Assembly: GCA_034440635.1 (NCBI GenBank)
Contig: JAOTON010000391.1
Coordinates: forward strand, 248,001 to 312,000
Origin: Lepas anatifera
Taxonomy: Eukaryota; Arthropoda; Thecostraca; Lepadidae
Reading direction: 5' to 3'
Length of the DNA stretch: 64,000 nt
Under the pieces are notes generated by a model. That model was not told where the DNA came from. It made no database searches and saw only the letters and a list, made by a program, of their open reading frames with translations. Below, in pieces: positions 9,701 through 17,959 of this stretch. Position numbers and translations under genes: made by a program. The number at the start of each line of letters is the position of its first letter. The stretch's first letter is position 1.

Positions 9701-12209
9701 AGCCTTATGCATCCGATACCCTCGGATGTCCCCCTGAGACCAAGCTTGAGGGCCCCTGACACTAAGCTCGGGGAGAGGGGGCCTGAGACCAATCTCGGGG
9801 GCACCCCTGAGACCAAGCTCGGGGTCCCCTGAGACTAAGCTCGGGGGCCCTGAGACCAAGCTCGGGGCCCCTGAGACCAAGCTCGGGGGCCCTGAAACCA
9901 AGCTCGGGGCCCCTGAGACCAAAATCGAAAGGCCCGTGAGACCAAGATCGAAAGGCCCATGAGAACGAGCTCAGGGAGAGGGGCCTTGAGACCAAGCTCG
10001 GGGGCCCTGAGGCAAGCTCGGGACCCCCTGAGACTGAACCTAAGGGTTCCCCAAGATCAATATTCGGTATTCTGGAGCCCTCGATACCGATTATCGGGGG
10101 CCTCCTGAGACCAAGCTGGGAGGGCCCCCGAGACTAAGCTCAGGGGGCCCCGAGATCAATGGTCGTGTTTTTAGTGCATAAGGTCAGCCCAAGGGGTCCG
10201 CGGACCCCAGGGACCTCCTCCCCTGGCTACGCCACTGTCAGAACATCTCAAGGGGCCCATTCAAGCTCAGTGGTCAGTGGCTGTAAAGCCTTATAGGGGG
10301 TCCCAGACCATTTCAGGGGCTCTCAGTTCAACACAGAGGCCAATATTAGCTCTGATGACCAGATAAGCTTAAGGGCCCGGATCATCCAGGGGCCCCTTGT
10401 CGGCACATATAGGGTTTCAGAACAGTTCAGGGTTTCAATTAAAGCTTACAACCCAATTTCAAGGCAGGGGCCCTATTATTGTGCAGGGGCCTCAGATAAG
10501 TTTAGGGTCTTCTGTGCATCACAGGGGATCCAGATTAGCACAAGGGACAATATTCACTTTACGGTCCCAGCTCAGCTCAGGGGCCCCCAGGTCGGTGGAT
10601 ATAGGGCCTGGCTAACTCACAGGGCCCTGTTCAAGGTCACGGCTCCTAGTTCAGTTTAGGCATCCTAGAACAGTTCATGCTGCCCAAACCACCTCAGGGG
10701 CGCTCAGTTCAGCTCAAGGGGCCCAGATTAGCACGTATGGCATCAGAGACCAGTTCAGGGGCCCCCAGAAGCTCAGGGGACCTTAAAATCGACTCATAGA
10801 ACCTCAACTTAGTTTAGAGGTACAGGTAAGTTTAACGGAGTTCCGGGGTAAGCTATCGGGCCAGTTAGAGTTTCTTGCTTGATATTACAGTTCTTGATAT
10901 TCTTATCTCCGTTACGGGGGCCTATCACTGAAAAGTGGGGGCCAGTGGCCCCCTGCCCCCCGGTTCCTACGCCTATGGTGGGACGTACGTGGTTTGACCG
11001 TTGCAGAACAGATTCTGGTAAGCAATGTTAACTGTTAAGGGCAGTTCCTCCAAAAACTCCGGACTAAACAACAAACACAAATATCACATTGTTAGGATTG
11101 TGGTTGGTGGCACAGCGGTCCGACCGCTGCATGCTCCCACCGGGCCCGCGGGCGGTGGTCACGTGGTGGCGCCACGTCGGTATATAAGGCGAGCGGTGAC
11201 CTCGGGTCGGGGCAGTTGGTGGCCAGACGGTCTAGCGGCGGGTTGCCCAGACCATTGGCACGGAGCGGGCAGCGCCGTGTCAGGCACCTCTGCGCGTCAG
11301 TCGGCGTTGGCGGGCAGTCAGGCCGACAGGTGAGGCGTTATCGGCGAGTTGGCGGTCCGCCCAGCCGAGGGAGTATCCGTTACAGTATTATTGTAGTGGG
11401 GTTAATTTAGTCAGTGTTACGACAGGTCCGTTGTAATATGTATGTTAATGTTATTGTTGATGGCCGGACGTAAGTCTGGTTAAATACAGATCTCCCCGGT
11501 GCTTAAGTATTTCCCAGAAAGGTAGACATTAGAGGCTTAACAACATTATAAAATTGTGTTTAAATTTGCATTTTGTGGGATTAGGTCACCATACAACCAA
11601 ATCATTCGGAGATACGTGGATATCTGAGGGTGGGGCTGAAGGCTGTGTAACCTGAAGAGAATGTGGCACATTTATAGGATTTGAATTGAGACTGGTAGAG
11701 CATGCCCGAAAATACAGTTTGGTTTTTTAGCTCAAAAACACTCTGTTCGGCAATAGCCCCTCTGTGAGCAGAGATTAGCCACCGTTGCTCTCGCGTTCCG
11801 TTGCGTGCCGTGGCGGGCTCGTCGGCTGACCGTGGAGCGGCACGGGACGGAGCTCTGAGCCTACGGTCTGGAGACGCTGGTCTTCCCAAAAATCCAGAGT
11901 TTCAAGCTGAAAGAAAGTATTTCATGTCAATTTGCAGCATGCTCTTAAAGGCGTCAGCATTAATTCGAATCCCGTTATGACAGTGCCACATTTCTTTCGG
12001 TCTTACATTCACATTTTTTGCCTGCTCTTAGAAGCAGGTCTTGCTATATTGGAGACAATGTCGAAACCTTGCTATTATCAAGCCGCACGGGATACAGCCT
12101 TCTTCTAACTGAGTAATTTTGCCCGCAGTTCACCTGCTCGGACGGCGCTATCTTCGACCGCGCGTCCAACGTCTGCATGTGGCCAAAAGACTCACCAGAA
12201 TGCAACTAA
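607..12209 (+). CDS. Chitinase, GH18 family with C-terminal CBM14 domain (last four exons, 3' part of gene)
   Basis: A spliced gene of which 186 C-terminal residues are visible in four exons: 607-732, 3925-4155, 5326-5448 and 12129-12209. Exons 1 and 2 give the end of a glycosyl hydrolase 18 barrel: a Cys-x(6)-PGWTHV segment, D-P-E-Q, YAYSDKYWIGYDD, then GLAGAMVWALDLDD and CG, all family hallmarks. A Pro/Thr/Asp-rich linker follows. Exons 3 and 4 together make a CBM14/peritrophin-A domain with six cysteines. All junctions fit phase 0 and GT-AG rules. Chitinases cleave chitin in cuticle or peritrophic matrix after secretion. The catalytic DxxDxDxE motif and signal peptide must lie upstream of the window. 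Introns are about 3.2, 1.2 and 6.7 kb and full of repeats. The family is clear, but which chitinase paralogue it is cannot be told. Confidence 0.88.
733..1329. other. Chitinase intron 1, 5' part, nothing recognised
   Basis: Unique-looking sequence with no exon-like stretch. A G-rich/C-rich segment around 1225-1290 may be the remnant of a repeat, but it has no matching terminal repeat that I could find. Confidence 0.35.
1330..1760. repeat. Degenerate minisatellite in chitinase intron 1
   Basis: Imperfect copies of a unit of roughly 30-40 bases built around GGGGCC...CCAGT...CGGCTGGGG recur at about 1345, 1400, 1440, 1495, 1530 and 1570, with a diverged copy at 1715-1755. The following 1761-2254 holds no recognisable feature. 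Confidence 0.5.
2255..2990. repeat. 30-bp minisatellite, first block (chitinase intron 1)
   Basis: Tandem 30-base units, best seen at 2660-2820 where CTGACCTCGCACTGGACGGT plus ten more bases repeats almost unchanged. Units diverge toward both ends. Because 30 is a multiple of three, several frames stay open on both strands (for example 2147-2965 minus). These are not genes. A SINE-like insertion splits the array from its second block. Confidence 0.9.
2991..3352 (-). mobile_element. tRNA-derived SINE-like element inside the minisatellite
   Basis: On the minus strand, GTGGCTCAGTTGGTAGAGCG (about 3322-3341) is a near-consensus tRNA A-box region with D-arm. A B-box-like TGTTCGGGCTTGGG follows near 3255-3270. 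The unrelated body runs to an AT-rich end near 2990. The minisatellite resumes on both sides with CCGGGTGGTG, which could be the target duplication but is also part of the repeat unit. Not a functional tRNA gene, because the anticodon and acceptor stems are not intact. Confidence 0.6.
3353..3908. repeat. 30-bp minisatellite, second block, reaching the exon 2 acceptor
   Basis: Seven or more nearly identical 30-base units containing TTTGACACCGGGTGGTGCTG between 3480 and 3720, then diverged units up to about 3908. The array stops about 16 bases before the chitinase exon at 3925, so it supplies most of the 3' splice-site context of that intron. Confidence 0.9.
3925..4155 (+). CDS. Chitinase exon, GH18 end and Pro-rich linker
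   Basis: Seventy-seven residues: SEFIRRMGLAGAMVWALDLD, then D-T-R-G-V-C-G, the end of the barrel, then a linker rich in Pro, Asp and Thr. The acceptor is CCACAG at 3919-3924. The donor chosen is AGC|GTAATG at 4156, because it is phase 0 and matches the next exon. A weaker in-phase GT lies at 4126. The upstream side is the 30-bp array. Confidence 0.82.
4156..4469. other. Chitinase intron 2, left part
   Basis: No exon seen. A segment around 4308-4330 (GGGCACCCCCAATG) resembles termini of the repeat family found at 37735 and 59184. The hAT-like element at 4478 seems to have inserted into a copy of that family, since CACCCCAATG and GATTTCGGAAATC flank it as they do, uninterrupted, near 37965. 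Confidence 0.35.
4478..4743. mobile_element. hAT-like MITE (266 bp)
   Basis: Ends are CAGGGGCATAGCCA and its inverse TGGCTACGCCCCTG. Flanking 8-mers CCCCAATG (4470-4477) and TCCCAGTG (4744-4751) match at six of eight positions. The inside has GC-rich snap-back segments (GGGCCCGAAGGGCCC, CGCGCGACGCGCG). It is non-coding. The 8-bp target site and CA(G)GGGCGTAGCC termini are typical of hAT-superfamily MITEs. Confidence 0.75.
4752..5325. other. Chitinase intron 2, right part, nothing recognised
   Basis: AT-rich, no repeat structure or exon noticed. It ends in the acceptor TTTGGCTGCAG before the next exon. Confidence 0.35.
5326..5448 (+). CDS. Chitinase exon, first half of the CBM14 domain
   Basis: Forty-one residues from TPPPDPDHVCKQ to HWDETE. 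It carries Cys1 to Cys3 of the chitin-binding peritrophin-A pattern (VCKQAG, QMCSP, YECV). The acceptor is CTGCAG at 5320-5325. The donor is GAG|GTAAAC at 5449. Both ends are phase 0. Confidence 0.85.
6165..6420 (+). mobile_element. tRNA-derived SINE-like copy
   Basis: GTGGTGATATAGTGGTTAGC (about 6182-6201) is an A-box region like tRNA-Asp/Glu/Gly. A degenerate B box, CCGAGGTTAAGGC, follows at 6225-6237. The tRNA-unrelated body then starts. The right border is a guess. It sits in the left arm of the large hAT-like element. Confidence 0.5.
6640..7200. repeat. Left-arm minisatellite of the large hAT-like element
   Basis: Irregular units of about 25-30 bases around CAGCTCAGGGGCCCAGATC and TCAAGCTCACGG. 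The same family continues at 10246-10870 on the other side of the nested element, showing the two blocks were once continuous. Confidence 0.75.
7209..10237. mobile_element. hAT-like element nested in the 5531-10977 element
   Basis: Ends CAGTGGCGTAGCCAGGATTC and, inverted, CAGTGGCGTAGCCAGGGG. Flanking 8-mers are TTAGAACA (7201-7208) and TCAGAACA (10238-10245), matching at seven of eight positions. The interior from about 8180 is an array of CTGAGACCAAGCTCGGGGGC-type units. A second right-end-like sequence (TTGGCTACACCAATG) ends at about 8933, suggesting an internal duplication or an older copy. Confidence 0.8.
8180..10190. repeat. GAGACCAAGCTCGGGG minisatellite
   Basis: Roughly 21-26-base units, most regular at 9340-9540 and 9720-10020. 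They create several shadow frames of 80-200 codons on the minus strand (repeating L-V-S-G-A-P) that are not genes. This array is private to the nested element. Confidence 0.8.
10246..10870. repeat. Right-arm minisatellite of the large hAT-like element
   Basis: Same AGCTCAGGGGCCCAG-type units as at 6640-7200, resuming directly after the nested element's target duplication. Confidence 0.7.
11090..11542 (+). mobile_element. Solo LTR (453 bp) with TATA box
   Basis: Begins TGTTAGGATTG and ends GGCTTAACA, giving the TG...CA termini and a short inverted repeat TGTTA/TAACA. The 4-mer ACAT flanks both sides (11086-11089, 11543-11546). TATATAAGG at 11181-11189 follows a GC-rich upstream block. CAG|GTGAGG, a good splice donor, lies at about 11331. 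The 4-bp duplication fits a Ty3/gypsy-type LTR. No internal retroelement region is present, so it is read as a solo LTR left by recombination. The plus orientation is inferred from the TATA box. Confidence 0.55.
11181..11189 (+). promoter_or_regulatory. TATA box of the solo LTR
   Basis: TATATAAGG about 90 bases inside the LTR. Transcription would run toward the last chitinase exon. Confidence 0.5.
11547..12128. other. Chitinase intron 3, right end
   Basis: No exon or delimitable repeat. A GC-rich patch at 11770-11880 gives a minus-strand frame of 95 codons without recognisable family features. The intron ends with the acceptor GCCCGCAG. Confidence 0.35.
12129..12209 (+). CDS. Chitinase last exon, second half of CBM14 and stop
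   Basis: Twenty-six residues starting FTCSDGAIFDRASNVCMWPK and ending CN, then TAA at 12207. It supplies Cys4 to Cys6 of the chitin-binding domain. The acceptor is CCGCAG at 12123-12128, phase 0, matching the donor at 5449 across a 6.7-kb intron. Confidence 0.85.
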   Translation, partial: FTCSDGAIFDRASNVCMWPKDSPECN

Positions 12210-12292
12210 CGCCACCTGCACATCCCAATTCGGCGATTATGGTGACATCTGCTTTCGGTGGGCGACCAGTACAGTTGTTGATGGTGTCTAAA

Positions 12293-12298
12293 AATAAA
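12293..12298 (+). terminator. Chitinase poly(A) signal
   Basis: AATAAA, 84 bases after the TAA stop, giving a short 3'UTR. Confidence 0.7.
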
Positions 12299-12564
12299 TA
12301 GTGTTAACTGTGAGAGAAACCAAACCTATTGTCCGAGATTGATAGTTTTTGTGCAGCTACAGAGAGCTACCAAGCCCTCATTTCAGACTGCCAGCGAGTA
12401 TCATAGCAGCAGCAGTCAAAGACAAGCGTCCTGGCTCGAAATAAGTATGGCAAGTTGCCTATGAAGTTAGCACATACATGATCGCAGCCAGGTTTGTATT
12501 ACGCTATGCCAAGTCCTTCTGCGCACCATCCGTCGGGAAAACATGTTCCGTATCACAAAGGTGG

Positions 12565-12570
12565 TTTATT
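12565..12570 (-). terminator. Probable jagunal poly(A) signal
   Basis: AATAAA on the minus strand (TTTATT on plus) and the first I noticed downstream of the jagunal stop. It would give a 3'UTR of about 1.4 kb and leave only about 260 bases between the convergent chitinase and jagunal transcripts. Confidence 0.4.
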
Positions 12571-13981
12571 TCATTACCACTCGCAGGTCACACATGTTAA
12601 ACAGGGGCCGCGGTAGGCGACCGGGCGTTATTGCACGGTGTCGGGAGACCAGGAGACGTTACTGGGCGCGGCGGGACCATCGGGAACGCTTGGAACAATC
12701 TCCAGCCAGTGACAGTCGGTACGAACGCGACCACAAAAAAACGAGAAAAACCCGGGACTGGGTGAGCTCGCGGGCACCGTCTGCAAAATACAAACTGGAG
12801 AGACTATGGATCAGGTTGTGAGGAAAGGACTTTACCCATAAAAACCAGCGGGCATCGCACATCCACCAACACCAATGAGAATACAAAGCTCTCTTGGTGG
12901 GCATCTCACACGGTGTACGTGAGCTCATGCTTAGAATCCGAACTTTCTTCCGCGCTTTCGCATGGCGCCCCGGGTCAAATCCGTGAAATTAGCCAACAGG
13001 CCGACAGGAGCTTCCACCGACACCAACCACTGTGAAATAAAGGCCCTAGTTGCCACGTAGATCTGAGAGGAAAGATATAGCCGAACTAGATATGAACCGT
13101 TGTGAAACGAGGGGAGAGACGGCGCCATCCACACGACCGGTAGCAACGTACCCATCATAAAAAACCAGCAAACCCCAATACACCGTAGCCAGGCGAGAAA
13201 TCTTCCATCCGTGTCGTATATGTCATTTCCCTATGATTTGTAGTATCGCTGACAATTCACCCCTTCAGACACATGGCCAAAGATGGGTCAATGGTGATGG
13301 GAACGGGAAGCACAACACATTCAAGAAGTGCCCAAGACGGGTACCGACCACACCAGAAGCGGTCTAGTTTCAAACACACATATCTCAACAGTCCAGAAAA
13401 TTTCGTACGACCTCAGACCGGAAGGATTGCCAACTGGATGTAGATGAGAAATATAGATCATATTTCGCTTGACTGACCTGCGTCACTTAATCCATTTCAG
13501 GCTGACGTCATCACAGACCCCGAATATTGTGATTTGTCGCACGCCAACTGCAAGAAAAGGAGCCTTGCAAAAACACCCGCTGACAAAAAAAATACCAAAC
13601 GATTGAACAATATGCCCGCCTACCTTTCCTCATCACATGATAAAGCCTCAGCAACCAGGACGAGTTAGGACTCGAGGGCCATAAACACGGGCCCCTTGTC
13701 AAAATGGCAGAAGGCACGCTGAACGGGGCATGGTACGGCACAATGGCAAAACCGGGTGGAGTGTCAGGTGGAGGAAAGGTGTAACTTCCCGCGTGATTCC
13801 AGATCCGCTGGGACATAACGCACTCTGGCTGCCGAGACCACGGCCGAGCCCGTGCTGATCGTCCCTGCTTACACGAACGCCGGGTTCGGGCTCAGACACG
13901 TCACGCGGCAGACGCCTGCTGGCCGGGCGGTGCGTTCATCAGCAGGTAACGGTGTGCCGTGTCCTACCTCCCACCGGGCAG
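12571..13981 (-). other. Probable jagunal 3'UTR, no other gene seen
   Basis: Non-repetitive sequence between the jagunal stop and the next AATAAA. Open frames of 75-101 codons here show no recognisable motif. Confidence 0.35.
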
Positions 13982-14113
13982 CTACTGGGCTTTCTTGGCG
14001 CCGCCGCGCGACTTCCAGGCGTTGAGCAGTCTGGAGCTGAAGAAGAGGGCGAACCCGTGCACCTGCAGCGCCGGCACCAGGAACGCCAGGTTCAGCACGG
14101 CGTAAGACTGGTC
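13982..14113 (-). CDS. jagn: jagunal last exon
   Basis: Forty-three residues from DQSYAVLNLAFL to AKKAQ, then the stop at 13984-13982. The acceptor is CCAACAG at 14120-14114. It holds the fourth membrane segment, QVHGF, and the KKAQ retrieval signal. Confidence 0.85.
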   Translation of the reverse strand, partial: DQSYAVLNLAFLVPALQVHGFALFFSSRLLNAWKSRGGAKKAQ

Positions 14114-17100
14114 CTGTTGGAGCCCGGGAACGTTACTGAGGCACGGCGCACCACCACCACTGACACAGCCAGGGACGGTTACTGAGCACCAATACCCCGA
14201 CGCAGCCAGGGACGGTTACTGAGCACCAGTACCCCTGACGCAACCAGAGGCGGTTACTGAGCACCAGTACCACTGACGCAGCCAGGGGCGGCTACTGAGG
14301 GCACGGCGCACCAGTACCCCTGACGCAGCCAGGGACGGTTACTGAGCACCAGTACCACTGACGCAGCCAGGGACGGTTACTGAGCACCAGTACCCCTGAC
14401 GCAGCCAGGGGCGGTTACTGAGCACCAGTACCCCTGAAGCAGCCAGGGACGGTTACTGAGGGCACGGCGCACCAGTACCACTGACGCAACTAGGGACGGT
14501 TACTGAGCACCAGTACCACTGACGCAGCCAGGGACGGTTACTGGGGGCACGGCGCACCAATACCACTGACGCAACCAGGGAGCCCCTTTGAAGAAAAAAA
14601 TGGTTCCTATCTAAGGCACTAAACAGCGGGTCCCGGGAAAGCGTGGGAGATAAATCAGGGCTGACAAGACCCTTTCTTTCCGGTCACTACCCTGACGTCC
14701 AGACAGCCCAATCACTCTAACACGAGAAGCACCTCCGCAAAGTTTGAAGTGGACCGCGACCGACCTGCCAGAGAGTGATGTCGTCCTTCTGGCCGGTGGA
14801 GACGTAGTGGTAGGCCTCTGGCAGGTAGTAACAGGTCGCCAGTAGAGCCGGCGCCAGCGCCAGGGTGGCGATGCCACCTGATACGCGCGGCACAGTCGCT
14901 GTTACCTTCTCGTCACATTCCAACAAACAGTTACAGCTCGCACTGTCGGACAATGTCTCGCCACGTGGCACCCACTATCGGACACATTTACAGATTTCGC
15001 CCGACAAAGATGCCTATCATTAGACCTACTGTCTTAGCTATGTTATCTGCCAGTATCGATGGGCATAAAATTGAGCATAGTTTCTGATGAACCACTCATG
15101 AAGTTCAACTTGAGCAAATATACCTAGCCTCATTCACTTCCCATTCACCAAGCCTCAATCACAAAAGAAACTACAGTATCAGCAGGATGTTTATATTGAT
15201 GATAATCACCGGTTATCATTTTCCAGTGGCAAATAGAAGAAAAAACCATTTCCAGCGCAACGTGATGCCGGTGACACTACTGTACTCACTTTAAACAACT
15301 TTGATTTTACTTACCAACATATATCTGTAAATAGAAGACACTATTCTTTTTGCATGCTGAGAATGCAAAGAATGCGTAGACTATGCTGAACGCCCAGATG
15401 TACTCCCATCTCAGAGGCTGGAAACGTAACAAAGTCCGTTACCATCGGGGAGCCCGAGAGGAAAAAGCAAAGAAAAGGCATCGCAGCAAAGCCCCAGGGA
15501 ATCACGGTACAAAGAACACGCCAGCTGTTTGAGTCACTTCATTGACTCTGAACAGTTGGAGACGCGTCACTACCGGCTATTACATGGAAGGTGGCTTTAA
15601 TCTCTTCCGGGCTCTTGGCACACCCGCCAAGCTGCAGAATCCACCTGGCATTCCAGCGGCTGGCCACAATTCAACACTGGGCCTACAGGGGAGCGACATC
15701 AGCGAGACATTTGGCGCCACTACAAGGTGCGATCAGCCGCAGCACCACAACTCCAGCAGGGTATTTTCAGCTGACCAATTCTGCGACAAAGACACATGTG
15801 CCAATAGTAAATATAAAGTGAAATGAAAAGTGACGGAATACAAATATATTTTAATACAAATGTTCCTATTGCATCAAAACATAGTGTCATTCGATAGAGC
15901 TTCTGTCGCGGTCATCCCTGTGAATGTCAACCTGTTCTGTCTCACATGAACTAGCGTAGCGTGTTTCATTACGACACAGTTCGTTGCCTACAACTGGTAT
16001 TAGCCGCGGGCCCGCCCTTCCTACCCCGCCCAAGGTTGGCACAGTCCGTGCACACAGATGGATTTGGCCTCATGAACTTTGCATTCTCCCATATTTGACA
16101 ACATACCGTGACGGCTTTTGCTCCAAAAAAATGTCATTTTAGTTTCCTAGCCATTGAAGCCATCTAGAATTAGCTATAGCATGCACTGTCTCCTTCCATT
16201 GCACTGGAATAGGACGGAGAAAAAAGGTGTCAAAAAAACAAATTCAGTAGCAGACGCAACAGCAAATCCTGTGAAATTAAATGGAAGATACTCCGATCAT
16301 CCAAGAGCGGCCATGTCACAGCTGCTGTTTCGTCCAACCGCACGCACTTATCTGCAGTGTGTTGACGTTGTCTCAAACAGCTTCACACATCTCATATCCA
16401 TAATTTGAAAATATAATAGACGTAACATATGTAGTCACATTGTGGAGGTATATTTAACCACGCCACCATACTGACACATTCCGAACCATTCCTCACCCCA
16501 AGTAATAAGGTCGTGACTGATTCGCTCTTGTTTCGTACCAGGATCCGACTCACACCACAAAACGTACTCCAAAAACGGTGGTCTGGCAATTCTGAGTCAC
16601 CGAGGGTCTAGAACATATTCAAACTCGATGGGAGGTATCCACTTGGTAATTGCGTGGTACAAATGACCACCAATCACAGCCAAACTTTCAGAACTTACCC
16701 TGAATTGTCTCAATGACCAGTCAGTCGAAATGATAACGAAAAATTATATCAGTAGTGCCTAAAGCACAGTTTATTTTGTCCTCCCATCTTTATTTAACTT
16801 CGGTCTAAAAAAACTAATTCAGTAATCAGGAAGGATGAACGAACAAAGCCTCCGAAGGACTATTTATATTTGTAGCGGTATTTGCTCGCGTGAGCTCGTA
16901 TTCCTGGTGTGGTGGTCTCAGTGATCCCATTATTGTTGCTGGGACTGTTTTCTTCTCCTGAAAATCTATAAGCCAGGCAGTGAAAACACTTCTCCTTCAT
17001 ACAGGTAAAAGTCATCAGCTATCCTGCTACTTCAACAAACATACATTTTTTTTAAAGTGTGCACCCAAAGTACAAAACAATAACTATTACAAACTAACCA

Positions 17101-17417
17101 CAGGAGTTTCCCCATTGTAAACTGCTTGCTTTGATGCATGACATTAAATTCATTCTCCAGGAGCGATCATCCTCTAAACCCCACTGAACTCTTCATTGAA
17201 ACCTTTGGAAAGGGTGCTACAACGGCGACGAAGACAGCTGTGATACCACACCATAGCCTCTGGCCACTACCTTACCTGCGGAATTTGAAGCTCCTCTACT
17301 TCCAAGATGAATATGTCTAGCTTGTCTAGAACATCAGCCGAAAGTTTGACAGCCATCGCGATGAACAACAGAATATGCAGTACCACACAAAACTTCAGCC
17401 GCCATTTTGTGACCGAG
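13982..17417 (-). CDS. jagn: Jagunal homologue, ER membrane protein (N-terminal exon not found)
   Basis: Four exons on the minus strand: 17417-17276, 15417-15315, 14877-14765 and 14113-13982. They join in matching phases (0, then 1/2, then 0) and end in a TAG stop. The 162-residue product has four hydrophobic segments (around FCVVLHILLFIAM, YIWAFSIVYAFFAF, IATLALAPALLATCYYL and LNLAFLVPALQVHGFALFF). Family marks are DKLDIFILEVEELQIP, the aromatic WEYIWA motif, QVHGF and LLNAWKSR. It ends in KKAQ, a dilysine ER-retrieval signal of KKxx form, as expected for this ER protein, which in flies supports ER organisation and membrane traffic in oocytes and in mammals is JAGN1. The first exon, expected to add about 30 residues, was not located. 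Family assignment is firm. Confidence 0.88.
14117..14583. repeat. 38-bp minisatellite in the last jagunal intron
   Basis: About eleven copies of a 38-base unit containing GGTTACTGAGCACCAGTACC and GACGCAGCCAGGGACG. Some copies carry a 10-base insertion (GGGCACGGCG), giving 48 bases. The array begins within about 20 bases of the 3' splice site of the last exon. Confidence 0.9.
14765..14877 (-). CDS. jagn: jagunal exon, third membrane segment
   Basis: Encodes GIATLALAPALLATCYYLPE through DDITLWQ. The acceptor is GTATCAG. The donor is CAG|GTCGGT, which is weak beyond the GT. It starts with two bases completing a Gly codon and ends in phase 0. Confidence 0.83.
15315..15417 (-). CDS. jagn: jagunal exon, second membrane segment
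   Basis: Encodes PLRWEYIWAFSIVYAFFAFS through QIYV plus one base. The acceptor is TTTCCAG and the donor is TTG|GTAAGT, both strong. The intron before it (17275-15418) holds nothing else recognised. The intron after it is 437 bases. Confidence 0.85.
17276..17417 (-). CDS. jagn: jagunal exon, first membrane segment
   Basis: Encodes SVTKWRLKFCVVLHILLFIA through EELQIPQ after one base of a split codon. The acceptor is GTGTTTCAG and the donor is CAG|GTAAGG. The preceding exon must end in phase 2. No matching donor with a Jagunal N-terminus was found upstream to 17960 or beyond. Confidence 0.85.
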
Positions 17418-17955
17418 CTGAAACACACAGGATGTTAAATGGTCATGTGCAAATAAAACACCAGTATACAAGGGAAAGGCAGCTGGCATCCGCACAGAAT
17501 CATCCTGGGCCACCTGTGTTTGCTCTAACACCACAGACTGTAGACGAGATTGTTGCACTTCAATAAAATCAAAGATATCCCCTGTATGTTTCTAGATCAG
17601 TAGACATTTTCCGAAAATACATGTTACTGGGTAAAGACAAAATGATAGCTTCACATCCGGAACAAACTCTTTATAGTTTCTTGCAAAACGTTTCACTAAC
17701 TATCACAGTGAAACATCCACAACCAATCTTGAGCAAAAGTGAGCAATCTTAATCTGCATGCATAAAATATCGAAATCTCATTGCTGGAATATATTGTCAT
17801 ATATGACAGGATAGTCACTACCACAGTACAGCAAATGTTCCAAGCCCTGCAAACAATGTACCAGTCTCAGTGAGTAATGTTTTAGAAAAAATGCATATTG
17901 ACCCAAGCAAAAACGACAAAAAAACATTTTTGAACATGGTTAAGTGTTCTTTCTG
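17418..17955. other. Probable jagunal intron, nothing recognised
   Basis: AT-rich single-copy-looking sequence between the jagunal exon and the first TTAA element. No exon seen. Confidence 0.35.
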
Positions 17956-17959
17956 TTAA

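Larger units (their letters stand above)
5531..10977. mobile_element. Large hAT-like non-autonomous element in chitinase intron 3 (host of a nested element)
   Basis: The left end is CAGGGGCGTAGGAACGG. The right end, inverted, is CATAGGCGTAGGAACCGG. Both flanks carry the exact 8-mer GTGGGACG (5523-5530 and 10978-10985). Subterminal bases agree too: AAAAGTGGGGGCC occurs inverted near both ends. No transposase frame is visible. The interior is minisatellite with AGCTCAGGGGCCCAG-type units on both arms, a SINE-like copy at about 6165, and a second nested element at 7209-10237. An extra right-end-like sequence at 6601-6624 lacks a matching duplication. Confidence 0.82.

Noticed and set aside
9299..9922. 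207-codon minus frame repeating LVSGAPS
   Set aside because: Shadow of the GAGACCAAGCTCGGGG minisatellite in the nested hAT-like element.
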